Shown piece after piece: positions 7,218 through 15,485 of a stretch of DNA of 64,000 nt (the stretch's first letter is position 1; every line of letters starts with the position of its first letter). A model generated the notes under the pieces. It saw nothing but the letters and a program-made list of their open reading frames with translations, was not told the DNA's origin and made no database searches. The DNA comes from JAXMHQ01 sp046346665 (GTDB lineage: Bacteria > Verrucomicrobiota > Verrucomicrobiia > Limisphaerales > JAXMHQ01). The translations under genes and the position numbers were made by a program. Where the stretch lies: assembly GCA_046346665.1 (NCBI GenBank), contig JAXMHQ010000007.1, positions 80,456-144,455 of the forward strand, written 5' to 3'.

Positions 7218-8909
7218 CTAGGGGGCGGCGGGACCGAGCTTCTGCTGAACCCGGTCGTTTTTCTCGAGCGAGACGGACTTGGTCCAGGCGGCGCGGGCTT
7301 CCTCCTGTCGACCGAGCGCGGCGTAGACGTCGCCGAGGTGATCGCAGACGGTGGCGTCGGGTTCGCCGGACAGGGCCTGGGCCTGGAGCAGGTAATTGAG
7401 CGCCTGCTCGGGTTGGTGCAACCGGAACAGCACCCAACCCATGCTGTCGAGGAACGCGGAATTGCGGGGCTCCGCCTTGAGGGCCTTCTCGATCAAGTCG
7501 CGCGCGCGTTCCAGGTTTTCCCCGCGTTCCGCCCACATGTAGCCGAGATAATTCTGCGCGTCCGAGAATTCCGGTTTGAGCTGCAGGGAACGTTCGAGGT
7601 ATTGCTCGGCCTGTTTGAGGTCGCCCTTGCGCTCGCAGGCGGCGCCGAACTGGAAGTAGAAAAACGCGTCGAGCCGGTTCGTGGCGGCGGCGCGGCCGAT
7701 GATCTCGGCCCGCGTGAAGTGATTCACGGCGTTGGTGAAATCCTTCTGCTCGGTGCCGGTGACCGCCGCGAGGTATTCGAGCTCGAAACTCTCGGGAAAT
7801 TTCCCAAGTCCCTTCTCAAGGGTCTGCTGCGCCTCGGCGGCCTGGCTGGCGTGGAGCTGGGCTTCGGCGAGAAAGGCGTAGCCGCGTTCGAATTCCGGGT
7901 CGAGGAGCAGGCCCTTGGAGAAATACTCCACGGCCGACGCGTATTGTTTCTGGTCGAACGCGATGCTGCCCAGCCGGTAATAGGCCTGGATGTCCGTGGG
8001 ATTCTCGCGGATGACCGCCTGGAGTTGTTCCATGGCTTTCTCGGGCTGCTGGATTCGGAGGTAGCAATTGGAAAGTTTGACGCGGACGCCGAGCGCCTGG
8101 GTGCTGCCGGCGGGCAGCATCTTCAGCAGCCCCGCGTAAACGTCGATCGCTTCCGCGTCCTGTCCCAGGAGGTTGAATCCGTCTGCCAGCTTGAGCCGGA
8201 GTTCGGGGTCGGGGATGTCGAGTTGCGCGGCCCGCCGCAGGACGGCCCCGGCCTGTTCGTTGGCCTGCTTGCGGCTGGCGGGTTCCTGCATGCCGTAGCT
8301 GGTGAACAACTCCGCCAGGCCGACCAGGAATTCCGGCGAAACATCCTTCACGGCTGCGGCATCCTGCAACACGCTCCAGCCCGATTGCGGCTTGTCCGCG
8401 TGAAGATAATTGAGCACGAGATTCTGGTAACCGACCAGCGCGCGCGGGTTGCCGTGAATGGCCGCACGGTTGGCCCGGATGGCTTCGTCGGTCCGATTCA
8501 GCTTCGTGCAGACGTAGCCCAGCCGCGCGTAGAGGTCCCACGGGGCGCCGGGCCGCGCGGTGGCGGCGGCAAGGATCTCGCGGGCGGCATCGTATTGCCC
8601 CACGCTGATCATCCGCTGGGTCACCTCGAGGACGAGATCGGTCGACGCTGGATCATGCAGGGCGGCCCTGCGGTAATCCTCCATCGCCGCGGAAGTTTCG
8701 CCATTGAGATCGTGCAGAACGCCGGAGGAATAGGCGGCGCAGGCTTCGGCCTTGTCGCGTTCGGGAATTTCCGGAGGCGCGGCCGGGGAGGATTGGGAGC
8801 CCGTCGAAACGCCGATGCCGGCGCCCGTGGATTGGGGGGCGCGGCAGCCGCACAGGGACGCGCCTGCCAGCGCCAGCAGCGTCAGGACGAGAGCGATTCG
8901 GGGCGGCAT
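7218..8909 (-). CDS. TPR-repeat lipoprotein
   Basis: A 563-residue exported protein. The N-terminus is a lipoprotein signal peptide with lipobox SLCGC (Cys at about residue 22). The rest is a long array of tetratricopeptide repeats: units such as PTDIQAYYRLGSIAFDQKQY, FERGYAFLAEAQLHASQAAE and SDAQNYLGYMWAERGENLER show the W/L-G-Y-A-P pattern of TPR helices over residues about 40-550. Such proteins scaffold outer-membrane or periplasmic complexes; PilF/Pil-type and exosortase-associated TPR proteins look similar, but no specific partner is shown here. It is followed on the same strand by nothing within 94 bp except the DUF2203 promoter side. Confidence 0.88.
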   Translation of the reverse strand: MPPRIALVLTLLALAGASLCGCRAPQSTGAGIGVSTGSQSSPAAPPEIPERDKAEACAAYSSGVLHDLNGETSAAMEDYRRAALHDPASTDLVLEVTQRMISVGQYDAAREILAAATARPGAPWDLYARLGYVCTKLNRTDEAIRANRAAIHGNPRALVGYQNLVLNYLHADKPQSGWSVLQDAAAVKDVSPEFLVGLAELFTSYGMQEPASRKQANEQAGAVLRRAAQLDIPDPELRLKLADGFNLLGQDAEAIDVYAGLLKMLPAGSTQALGVRVKLSNCYLRIQQPEKAMEQLQAVIRENPTDIQAYYRLGSIAFDQKQYASAVEYFSKGLLLDPEFERGYAFLAEAQLHASQAAEAQQTLEKGLGKFPESFELEYLAAVTGTEQKDFTNAVNHFTRAEIIGRAAATNRLDAFFYFQFGAACERKGDLKQAEQYLERSLQLKPEFSDAQNYLGYMWAERGENLERARDLIEKALKAEPRNSAFLDSMGWVLFRLHQPEQALNYLLQAQALSGEPDATVCDHLGDVYAALGRQEEARAAWTKSVSLEKNDRVQQKLGPAAP

Positions 8910-8997
8910 GCCGTAGAATAGCAGTAATCGGCGCGCTTCGCGAACGAAGACGCGCCGTTGACGGCTTGACAGGACCGGAGGACCGGAAGGACAGCGG

Positions 8998-9099
8998 TTA
9001 CTTCTGCCAGGTGCGCTTCTTATGGCGATGCTGGCGAAGCTTCTTGCGCCGCTTGTGCTTGTTGATTTTGGCTTTCCGGCGTTTCTTTAATGAACCCAT
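8998..9099 (-). CDS. COX24/AURKAIP1-like 33-residue ribosomal protein
   Basis: A tiny open frame of 33 codons (ATG at 9099, TAA at 8998) encoding MGSLKKRRKAKINKHKRRKK, then LRQHRHKKRTWQK. It is almost entirely Lys/Arg/His and matches the COX24/AURKAIP1 domain, related to mitochondrial mS38 and the bacterial small-subunit protein bS22. In those structures the peptide threads into the 30S decoding-site region. This is recognition by family sequence pattern only. It is too short for most gene finders. The TPR lipoprotein gene starts about 90 bp further downstream on the same strand. Confidence 0.85.
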   Translation of the reverse strand: MGSLKKRRKAKINKHKRRKKLRQHRHKKRTWQK

Positions 9100-9251
9100 A
9101 ATTCTGGTTTGCTGTCAGGCGTCCCCGCTCCCGCGCTCCACTCGAACGCCCGGGCGGTAGATCCATCCGCAGCAAGCGTCCCTAGCCTGAGGAAGGATGC
9201 CCTCAGCGTCAAGTCCCTTTCCCTTCGGGCGCCCCGCGGCTGCCCGAAGGG

Positions 9252-9323
9252 AATAGCCAATAGCCGATCGCAAATAGCCAAGGGCCATAACGGAGGCATT
9301 GGCTATGGGCGATCGGCTATGGG
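9252..9323. repeat. Word-repeat hairpin (TAGCCAA family)
   Basis: Arms at 9259-9281 and 9299-9321 are complementary at 20 of 23 positions, with a 17-bp spacer. Each arm is made of near-tandem TAGCCAA/TAGCCGA words. The right arm contains the TAG stop codon of the minus-strand glycosidase gene (9317). The same word builds the inverted repeat at 30566-30649. The rest of the 9100-9316 gap shows no gene. Confidence 0.8.
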
Positions 9324-11761
9324 CTGTTCGCGGAGCGACGCGCGCGGTAGAATTGGCGCGGACCGGTTGTGCCGGCGGGGTCCTGGATGGAGAGCGCGCC
9401 CGTGGAGTTGGTGACGCCCGTCAAGACGCTCCAGGAGGCAAGGTCGGAGGAGGAATCGATGTAATAGCGACCGCCGGTTTCGGACTGGAGCTGGAACTGA
9501 AACACGCCGGAGGGCAGCCGCACCGGCGCAACCAGCCTGGGAGGCGGATACACAATTCCCGCAAGGTCCTCGGTGAAATCCGGAAGGCCAAGCACCAGGA
9601 TGCCATTGGTTGTCGAACCGCGGCTCGTGCCGGCGACGGTTCCGTTGCCTGGATAATACCATTCCGCGATGAAATTGCCTGCGGGCCAGTTGGACAGGGA
9701 CAGGGCGAGCCCCTGCTGCAGCGGCAGCCCGGAATTCGTGGCGTTCACCGGGAACGCGGTGTTGGGCGCGGTGATGTACAGCAGCGATTCCCGCGGTCCG
9801 GCCAAGCCGATCGCATCGGGCGAAGGTTTCCAGCTTCCGGCATAGCTTGCCGGGAGCACGTTTTCGAGCCGGACCCAGTCCAGGTAAAACCAGTCGTTGC
9901 CGGCATTGGTCACCTCGATGATCCGGTTTCCGGCAGGCAGGTTGACGGGGATATCGAAGTTGTACTCGTTGGTGACCTGCCAGTAGCCGTCGAGGTTGGG
10001 CAGATTGGTCCGGAACAATTCCACGCCGTCCGCGCGGACCACCAGCGTGGATTGCTCGGAAACGGAATTGACGTGCAGCACCAGCCGCGCGTTGTTCGTC
10101 AGCCAGGCGCTGAGTACAAAAGGCGTTTTGAGATCGGAATGCCAGATCCCGTGGACGAAACTGTTCAGGTAAAGAACCGAATTGGCCGCCGTGAGGGAAT
10201 CCGGCACGGCGAACCGTCCGCTCGGCATACCGGCCCATGTTCCGCTCAGCATGAGTGTGGCATTGAACGGCTGGCCGCCCGGGACCAGGCCGCCGACGGT
10301 GGTCGGCGGTGTGCCGGAGCCCAGGAAACTGATGTTGGTCCACGTGCCCTGCCCCCAGCCGGTCCGGTTCAAAATGGAACCGAGCGCCGTGTAGGCCGGG
10401 TAATCGTTCTCCGACTGAATATCCTCCCAGAACCACGACATGCCGGTGCCCATCGATCCGCCGAGTGCGCCGCCCCAGATGCCCTGCCGCCAGCCGCGCA
10501 GGTAGGGATCGCCCGGCCGGTTCCAGCCGCGCCAATCAGTGCCGAATTCATCGATCAACACCGGTTTTGCGTAGCGCTGAAGAAACGACCGGCTGACTGC
10601 GGCGAGGCGCTGCGCGGGCGCGGTCTCCGCGTAGGAATGGTAACAGGCGAAGTCCAGTTGCGGCACCGCCCAGATTTCCGGGCGGTCGCTGCCGCCGGTC
10701 AGGCTGGTGGTGACGAGGTGATTCCAGGGATCGTTGGTGTGCAGCCAGCCGCCCATGCGCCCGTGCCAGGCCGCAACATCCGCCGGCACCAGGTAAGCGT
10801 AGACATTGTCGATCTCGTTCAGGAATTGCCAGGCCAGGAGGTTCGGGCTGCAGCCGTACCGGCCGACCAGGTAGCGCAGGCGTTTTTGGTAAACCTGCGC
10901 CGCGACGCTGTTCGTGAAGAAGCCGTCCTGGTTGAGGCATGGGCCGCCGTTCGTCGTGTTGTAAGGGTTCAACGGCCAGTAATTGTTTCCACCCCAGTAA
11001 TCCGGCGTCACCTCGAACATCCCGTGGTAATCCAGGCAGAGCAGCAGGTAAATGCCGCGCTGCTCCGCCAGCTTCAGCACGTAGTCCAACTGCCACGCGC
11101 GATCCAGCCGGTAATGCGTCAGCGAATTGGCGTCGCACTCGATTCCAAACGCCCACGGACACATCCAGGTTCGCGCGTAATTTTCACCCGCCGACTGCAT
11201 CGACGCGAACCAGGTGTCGTAATCGGCTGTTCCCGCCCCGCCGTGCCAGCCGACGTTCTCGCCAATCAACCGGAGCGGCTGGCCGTCGGCGGTCTGCAGA
11301 TATTGATTTCCCGGCGCGAGGCGCACATAACCGGAACCCGGCGGCGCGGGCGCGGGAGCGACGCTAAAATTCGTCGAGGCGGCGAGCGCTGTCGCAAGCC
11401 CGTTGGTGCGGATGCTGAGGCTGACGCTGTAGCCGCCGGAAACCGGCGGCACAAATCTCAGGCGCCACTCGGGCGGCCCATTTACAGTGAGGTATTCGTA
11501 GCCGCCCGAAGAACCGCGCGTGTAATCCTGGAACCAGAAGGCGGGCACGGTCATCGTCCCCCCGCCCGGCAGGGTGAACACCCCGTCCACCTGGATCTGG
11601 TCGGGATCGAACGGGTTGGAAACGGCGGGCAGCCCGGTGATTCGGAATTCGACGCACTGCCAGGCCGGCGCCGTGTTCAGCGGGATGATTTGAATCTGCG
11701 CCGGCGCCGAAAAACCGGAAAAGACGACGCCAAAAAAGACGCACAATGCCTGCCACTTCAC
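9317..11761 (-). CDS. Secreted clan GH-A glycoside hydrolase
   Basis: An 814-residue exported protein. It has a signal peptide (about residues 1-21), an N-terminal beta domain resembling DUF5060 (about 25-135), and a GH5-like (beta/alpha)8 catalytic domain (about 145-440). A galactose-binding-like beta domain follows (about 510-650), then a C-terminal module ending RQFYRARR. Catalytic candidates are Asn315-Glu316 in WQFLNEID (acid/base) and Glu405 in VLIDEFGTDW (nucleophile), matching the clan pattern. The substrate is probably a plant or algal beta-glycan, but this cannot be fixed by eye. The start is GTG at 11761, which keeps the signal peptide. The stop codon lies inside a TAGCC word repeat. 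Confidence 0.82.
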   Translation of the reverse strand: MKWQALCVFFGVVFSGFSAPAQIQIIPLNTAPAWQCVEFRITGLPAVSNPFDPDQIQVDGVFTLPGGGTMTVPAFWFQDYTRGSSGGYEYLTVNGPPEWRLRFVPPVSGGYSVSLSIRTNGLATALAASTNFSVAPAPAPPGSGYVRLAPGNQYLQTADGQPLRLIGENVGWHGGAGTADYDTWFASMQSAGENYARTWMCPWAFGIECDANSLTHYRLDRAWQLDYVLKLAEQRGIYLLLCLDYHGMFEVTPDYWGGNNYWPLNPYNTTNGGPCLNQDGFFTNSVAAQVYQKRLRYLVGRYGCSPNLLAWQFLNEIDNVYAYLVPADVAAWHGRMGGWLHTNDPWNHLVTTSLTGGSDRPEIWAVPQLDFACYHSYAETAPAQRLAAVSRSFLQRYAKPVLIDEFGTDWRGWNRPGDPYLRGWRQGIWGGALGGSMGTGMSWFWEDIQSENDYPAYTALGSILNRTGWGQGTWTNISFLGSGTPPTTVGGLVPGGQPFNATLMLSGTWAGMPSGRFAVPDSLTAANSVLYLNSFVHGIWHSDLKTPFVLSAWLTNNARLVLHVNSVSEQSTLVVRADGVELFRTNLPNLDGYWQVTNEYNFDIPVNLPAGNRIIEVTNAGNDWFYLDWVRLENVLPASYAGSWKPSPDAIGLAGPRESLLYITAPNTAFPVNATNSGLPLQQGLALSLSNWPAGNFIAEWYYPGNGTVAGTSRGSTTNGILVLGLPDFTEDLAGIVYPPPRLVAPVRLPSGVFQFQLQSETGGRYYIDSSSDLASWSVLTGVTNSTGALSIQDPAGTTGPRQFYRARRSANSP

Positions 11762-11841
11762 GACATCAACCTAGCAGATTTTCAGGCTCCGCACAATCAC
11801 AAGGCGGCAGGAGACTGTGCTCCAAACCTGCGGCGACAGTG

Positions 11842-11874
11842 ATTCCGCACTCCGCACTCCGCATTCCGCACTCA
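11842..11874. repeat. Tandem TCCGCAC/TCCGCAT words at the hisG stop
   Basis: Four near-perfect 7-bp words (TCCGCAC or TCCGCAT) run from 11844 to the hisG stop codon, which is completed by the last word (TCA at 11872-11874 on the plus strand). The same words occur in the same orientation at 15451-15481, again at the 3' end of a minus-strand gene. Confidence 0.75.
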
Positions 11875-12747
11875 ATAAACCACCTTGTTGAGCGGATACT
11901 CGATGATGCCCTCGGCGCCGGCGGCTTTGAGCTGCGGGATCAGTTCGCGCACGACATGTTCGTCGATGATGGTCTCCACCGCGACCCAGCCCTTGAGGCT
12001 CAGGCTGGAAATGGTAGGGTTGCGGAGCGCCGGCAGGCTTTCGAGGAGGCTGGCCAGGTTCTTCTCCGCGATGTTCATCTTCAATCCCACCTTGGCCTCG
12101 GCATCCAGCGCGCCCTTCAGCAGCATCGCCAGGGTCTCGATCTTCCCGCGCTTCCAGTCGTCCTTCCACGACGCGTGATTCGCAATCAGCCGCGGCGTGG
12201 AGCTGAGCAGTTCGTCGACAATGCGCAGCTTGTTCGCGCGCAGCGAAGACCCGGTCTCGGTCACCTCGACAATCGCGTCCACCAGTTCGTGCGCCTTCAC
12301 TTCCGTCGCGCCCCATGAAAATTCCACCTCGGCCTTGACGCCGTTTTTCTTCAAATATTTCCTTGTAAGATTTACGACCTCGGTCGCGATGCGTTTGCCT
12401 TCGAGATCCTTGACGGATTTGACCGGGGAATTTTCAGGCACGCAGAGCACCCAGCGGGCGGGGCGCCGCGACACTTTGCTGAACAGGAATTCCCCCACCT
12501 CGTGGACCTTGGAGCCGTTCTCAATGATCCAATCGTAGCCGGTGATCCCGCAGTCGAGGTAGCCGTGCTCCACGTAGCGGCTGATTTCCTGGGCCCGGAT
12601 GAGCCGGATCTCCATCTCGTCGTCGTCCACGTAGGGTATGTACGAACGGCTGCTCACCTGGATGTTGAATCCCGCCTTGGCCATCTTCTCGATGGTGGCG
12701 TCCTGCAGGCTGCCCTTGGGTAATCCAAATCGTAGTTTCTTGCTCAT
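11872..12747 (-). CDS. hisG: ATP phosphoribosyltransferase, long form
   Basis: Catalyses the first step of histidine synthesis, joining ATP and PRPP. The 291-residue length and the C-terminal block (VAVETIIDEHVVRELIPQLK through the end) show the long HisG with its own regulatory ACT-like domain for histidine feedback, so no HisZ is needed. The N-terminus KLRFGLPKGSLQDATIEKM and the PRPP-loop region IVEVTETGSSLRANKL are typical. ATG 12747 was chosen; the open frame continues 28 codons upstream, but those residues are not family-like. No other his genes adjoin it. Confidence 0.93.
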   Translation of the reverse strand: MSKKLRFGLPKGSLQDATIEKMAKAGFNIQVSSRSYIPYVDDDEMEIRLIRAQEISRYVEHGYLDCGITGYDWIIENGSKVHEVGEFLFSKVSRRPARWVLCVPENSPVKSVKDLEGKRIATEVVNLTRKYLKKNGVKAEVEFSWGATEVKAHELVDAIVEVTETGSSLRANKLRIVDELLSSTPRLIANHASWKDDWKRGKIETLAMLLKGALDAEAKVGLKMNIAEKNLASLLESLPALRNPTISSLSLKGWVAVETIIDEHVVRELIPQLKAAGAEGIIEYPLNKVVY

Positions 12748-12870
12748 GTCGTCTTCATAGATTAGACAAAATGGACAGGATGATCCAAATGCTTTCTCCA
12801 AGGGAATTCTCACCCGGAATTGGAGAATCACTCGTGGTGCCGGCTAAAGAACCGTGCAGTCCAACCGGGA

Positions 12871-12901
12871 ATTCGTGGTAATTCGCGTCAATTCGCGTCA
12901 A
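12871..12901. repeat. Single arm of AATTCGCGTC word repeat
   Basis: Tandem AATTCGCGTC words cover the last codons and stop of purN: the protein ends VDAN and the TGA stop is read from the repeat. The same word forms the hairpin at 13599-13672 on the other side of purN. Confidence 0.75.
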
Positions 12902-13538
12902 CCATCCCTGCCCCCGTTTTCCAGGTGATCCGGCGCCCGTGCACTTGGATGCCGCCGCTCGCCAGTGCGGCCACGCATTTCGGATAAAGCTCGTGCTCGG
13001 CCTTGTGAATGCGTTCGTGCAGCGTCGACGCCGTGTCGGCGTCCAGCACCGGCACGGCCTGCTGCCCGATGATCGCCCCCGAATCCAGCCCCGAGTCCAC
13101 AAAATGAACCGTGCAGCCCGTCACTTTCACCCCGTGATCCAACGCCTGTTTCCAGGCTTCCAATCCCGGAAACGACGGCAGGAGCGACGGATGTATGTTG
13201 ATGATCCGCCCTTCAAAGGCCGCAAGGAATTCCCCTTTCAACACCCGCATGAATCCCGCCAGCACCACCAGGTCGATCCGCGCTTCCTTCAACGCCCGGA
13301 CAAACTCGTGCTCGGCGGCCTCGTCCAGCTTGGTGCGGAACGGCCCCGGCGGAATGTGCCGCGCCGGCAGGCCGCGCGTCCGGGCGTGCGACAGGATGCC
13401 GGCCGATTCGACGTCGCTGAGCACCAGCGCCACCTCCGCCGGCACGCGCCCGGCCGCGATCGCATCCGCGATGGCGACGAAGTTCGATCCTTTGCCGGAA
13501 CCCAAAACACCGAGGCGATAAGGGCGTTGCTGTGTCAC
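12888..13538 (-). CDS. purN: Phosphoribosylglycinamide formyltransferase
   Basis: Transfers a formyl group from 10-formyltetrahydrofolate to GAR in purine synthesis. The 216-residue product has the N-terminal phosphate-binding GVLGSGKGSN (residues 10-19), LVVLAGFMRVL near 90-100, and the active-site signature starting NIHPSLLPSFPG with the catalytic Asn and His. The downstream VHFVDSGLDSGAIIGQ carries the essential Asp. The final residues and stop codon come from a word repeat. hisG lies downstream on the same strand, but the 140-bp gap makes co-transcription uncertain. Confidence 0.93.
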   Translation of the reverse strand: MTQQRPYRLGVLGSGKGSNFVAIADAIAAGRVPAEVALVLSDVESAGILSHARTRGLPARHIPPGPFRTKLDEAAEHEFVRALKEARIDLVVLAGFMRVLKGEFLAAFEGRIINIHPSLLPSFPGLEAWKQALDHGVKVTGCTVHFVDSGLDSGAIIGQQAVPVLDADTASTLHERIHKAEHELYPKCVAALASGGIQVHGRRITWKTGAGMVDAN

Positions 13539-13598
13539 GCGGAGTTCTTACAGGGACGGCGCCCGGGTTCACAAGCACAAAGCCTCGACCGCGGAGTT

Positions 13599-13672
13599 TT
13601 GACGCGAATTATCGCGAATTTTCGCTAATGGAAGGTGGAGAATTAGCGGTCATTCGCGCCAATTCGCGTCAA
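13599..13672. repeat. Word-repeat hairpin (GCGAATT family)
   Basis: Arms at 13599-13629 and 13642-13672 are complementary at 26 of 31 positions around a 12-bp spacer. Both arms are built from GACGCGAATT/TCGCGAATT words. It lies between purN and the pilin-tailed lipoprotein gene. The word recurs at the purN stop (12871-12901). Confidence 0.85.
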
Positions 13673-13787
13673 GCCTTGCTGTATCCGCGTCCATCCATGG
13701 TTAAACAATCTTCCGCAGATTTTGCTTTACGTGTGAGCCAAAACCGGGTGCCATCCGTTGCGCAGGTTGAGGCGGCTGATTCCTTTT

Positions 13788-15371
13788 ATGAAAAAGACCT
13801 TCATCGTGTCCGGCTTCGTTCTTCTCGTAACCCTGGGTTCCTGGTTGGTGGTTGGCTGCAACCGGCCCGCGGAACCCGCAAAGCCGGCCATCGCACCGGT
13901 CGAAAAATCCAGCTTCAACGAGGTCACCTCGCGCCTGGATCCCGGCGGCGAATTGTTCGTCTACCTCGGCACCGAACAGATCCTGGCGGGAATTTCGGAT
14001 AAGATTGCCGCCTGGAAACAGGCGGCGGGCAGTATCCCGGACCTGCGCCCACGCCAGCGCGAGGACCTCGCCAAAGGCATCGATCTCGCCGCCTCCCTCG
14101 TGCGTCACAGCGGCCTCGAGGAAATCAGCGGGTTCGGCATGAGCGCCATCGCCGTCGACACGAATCTCTACCGGGTCCGAAGCTTCGTGCATCATTATCC
14201 GAACCGGAACACCGGCCTGCTCTGGCAGGCGTTCGGCCGCCAACCCCACCCGCTCGCGGGACTCGATCTCCTGCCCGCCAACACCGCCTTCGCCATGTTC
14301 TCCGACCTCGACGTGCCGCTCATCTGGACCGAGATCAAGACGCGCGTGGCGGAACAGGGCCTGCCGCGGGTCGAACAATTCCTCGACCGCGCGCCGGAAC
14401 AGTTCGAAACCGCCACGGGCATGAAGTGGGACACGCTCATGGCCTCGCTCGGCGGCGAATTCGGAATCGCCCTGACCTTGAACCCCGACCACATGCTCCC
14501 CGTGCCGCTGCCCACCGACAAGCCCCTGGAGGTCCCCGAACCCGGCCTGATGATCCTGGTGCGCGTCAAGGATGACGCAATTTTCAACCGCGTCGAGGAG
14601 GCACTGAAGACAACCCGGCAGGAGGTGGTGAAGGTGGACAAGCCTGATGTGCGGATGCGGACCATGCCCGTGCCGCTGCCGCTGCCGATCCTGCTGCGCC
14701 CCACGCTGGCGGCGTCTGGCGGATACCTGATTCTCGCCTCGAGCGACGCGCTGGTGAACGAGGCGCTGGCCGTTCGCAGCGGCAGCAAGCCGGGATTGAA
14801 ATCGACCGATGAATTCAAACGCCTGGCCGCCGGCATCGGCACGGAAGCAAACCAGTTCAGCTTCGTCAGCCGCCAGTTCACCGAGACGGCCCTCCAGATC
14901 CAGCACCAGGTGTTCGCGATGAACCGGTCCATGGATCCCACGGTTCAAAAATGGATGGAAAAACTGCAGGGCACCAACATCGCGCACTCCTATTGCATCA
15001 GCGCGAACACGGCCGAAGGCTGGCTCACCACCGGGAACGGAACCCAGCAACCCGTGCGCACCCTGCTGACCGCCGCCGTCGCCCTGCCCGTCGGCATGAT
15101 CGCCGCCATCGCCGCCCCCAACTTCGTCAAAGCGCGGCAGGTCTCCCAAAAAAACGCGTGCATCAATAACCTGCGCATGATCGACGCCGCCAAACAACAA
15201 TGGGCGCTCGAAAAGGGATTGCCATCCACCGCCATGCCATCCAAACAGGATCTGCTGCCGTACCTGGTCAAAGGCGTATTCCCTACTTGCCCCGCCGGTG
15301 GAACCTACACGCTCGACGCCGTCGGCGAAGCCCCGCGCTGCTCCATCCCGGGCCACAGCCTCTCAAACTAA
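13788..15371 (+). CDS. Lipoprotein with pilin-like C-terminal segment
   Basis: A 527-residue exported protein. It begins with a lipoprotein signal (lipobox VVGC, Cys near residue 23), followed by a large domain (about 40-420) of unknown function. That domain has LDLLPANTAFAMFSDLDVPL and GGEFGIALTL strands reminiscent of DUF3352-like proteins. Residues about 425-470 form a hydrophobic helix followed by AIAAPNFVKARQVSQKNACI, then NNLRMIDAAKQQWALEKG. This matches the N-terminal helix and the first soluble helix of type IV pseudopilins in this phylum, here placed at the C-terminus. ATG 13788 keeps the lipoprotein signal; an ATG 10 codons upstream would not. The function is unknown. Confidence 0.8.
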   Translation: MKKTFIVSGFVLLVTLGSWLVVGCNRPAEPAKPAIAPVEKSSFNEVTSRLDPGGELFVYLGTEQILAGISDKIAAWKQAAGSIPDLRPRQREDLAKGIDLAASLVRHSGLEEISGFGMSAIAVDTNLYRVRSFVHHYPNRNTGLLWQAFGRQPHPLAGLDLLPANTAFAMFSDLDVPLIWTEIKTRVAEQGLPRVEQFLDRAPEQFETATGMKWDTLMASLGGEFGIALTLNPDHMLPVPLPTDKPLEVPEPGLMILVRVKDDAIFNRVEEALKTTRQEVVKVDKPDVRMRTMPVPLPLPILLRPTLAASGGYLILASSDALVNEALAVRSGSKPGLKSTDEFKRLAAGIGTEANQFSFVSRQFTETALQIQHQVFAMNRSMDPTVQKWMEKLQGTNIAHSYCISANTAEGWLTTGNGTQQPVRTLLTAAVALPVGMIAAIAAPNFVKARQVSQKNACINNLRMIDAAKQQWALEKGLPSTAMPSKQDLLPYLVKGVFPTCPAGGTYTLDAVGEAPRCSIPGHSLSN

Positions 15372-15388
15372 GGCCGCCAAAGGTCCGA

Positions 15389-15481
15389 TGTTCAATGTTG
15401 CGTGTTGAGTGTTCAATCTTGGAATTGAACGGATGGAAGCGCCCGCCAGGATTCCCCACTCCGCACTCCGCATTCCGCACT
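15389..15481. repeat. Two word-repeat tracts between convergent genes
   Basis: Between the convergent lipoprotein and DHH genes, 15389-15418 holds 7-bp words (GTTCAAT, GTTGCGT, GTTGAGT, GTTCAAT) and 15451-15481 holds TCCGCAC/TCCGCAT words. The second tract ends next to the stop of the DHH gene and copies the tract at 11842-11874. Confidence 0.7.
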
Positions 15482-15485
15482 TAAA

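Noticed and set aside
9299..11842. 847-codon plus-strand open frame
   Set aside because: Antisense to the secreted glycosidase, which has a signal peptide and catalytic Glu residues.
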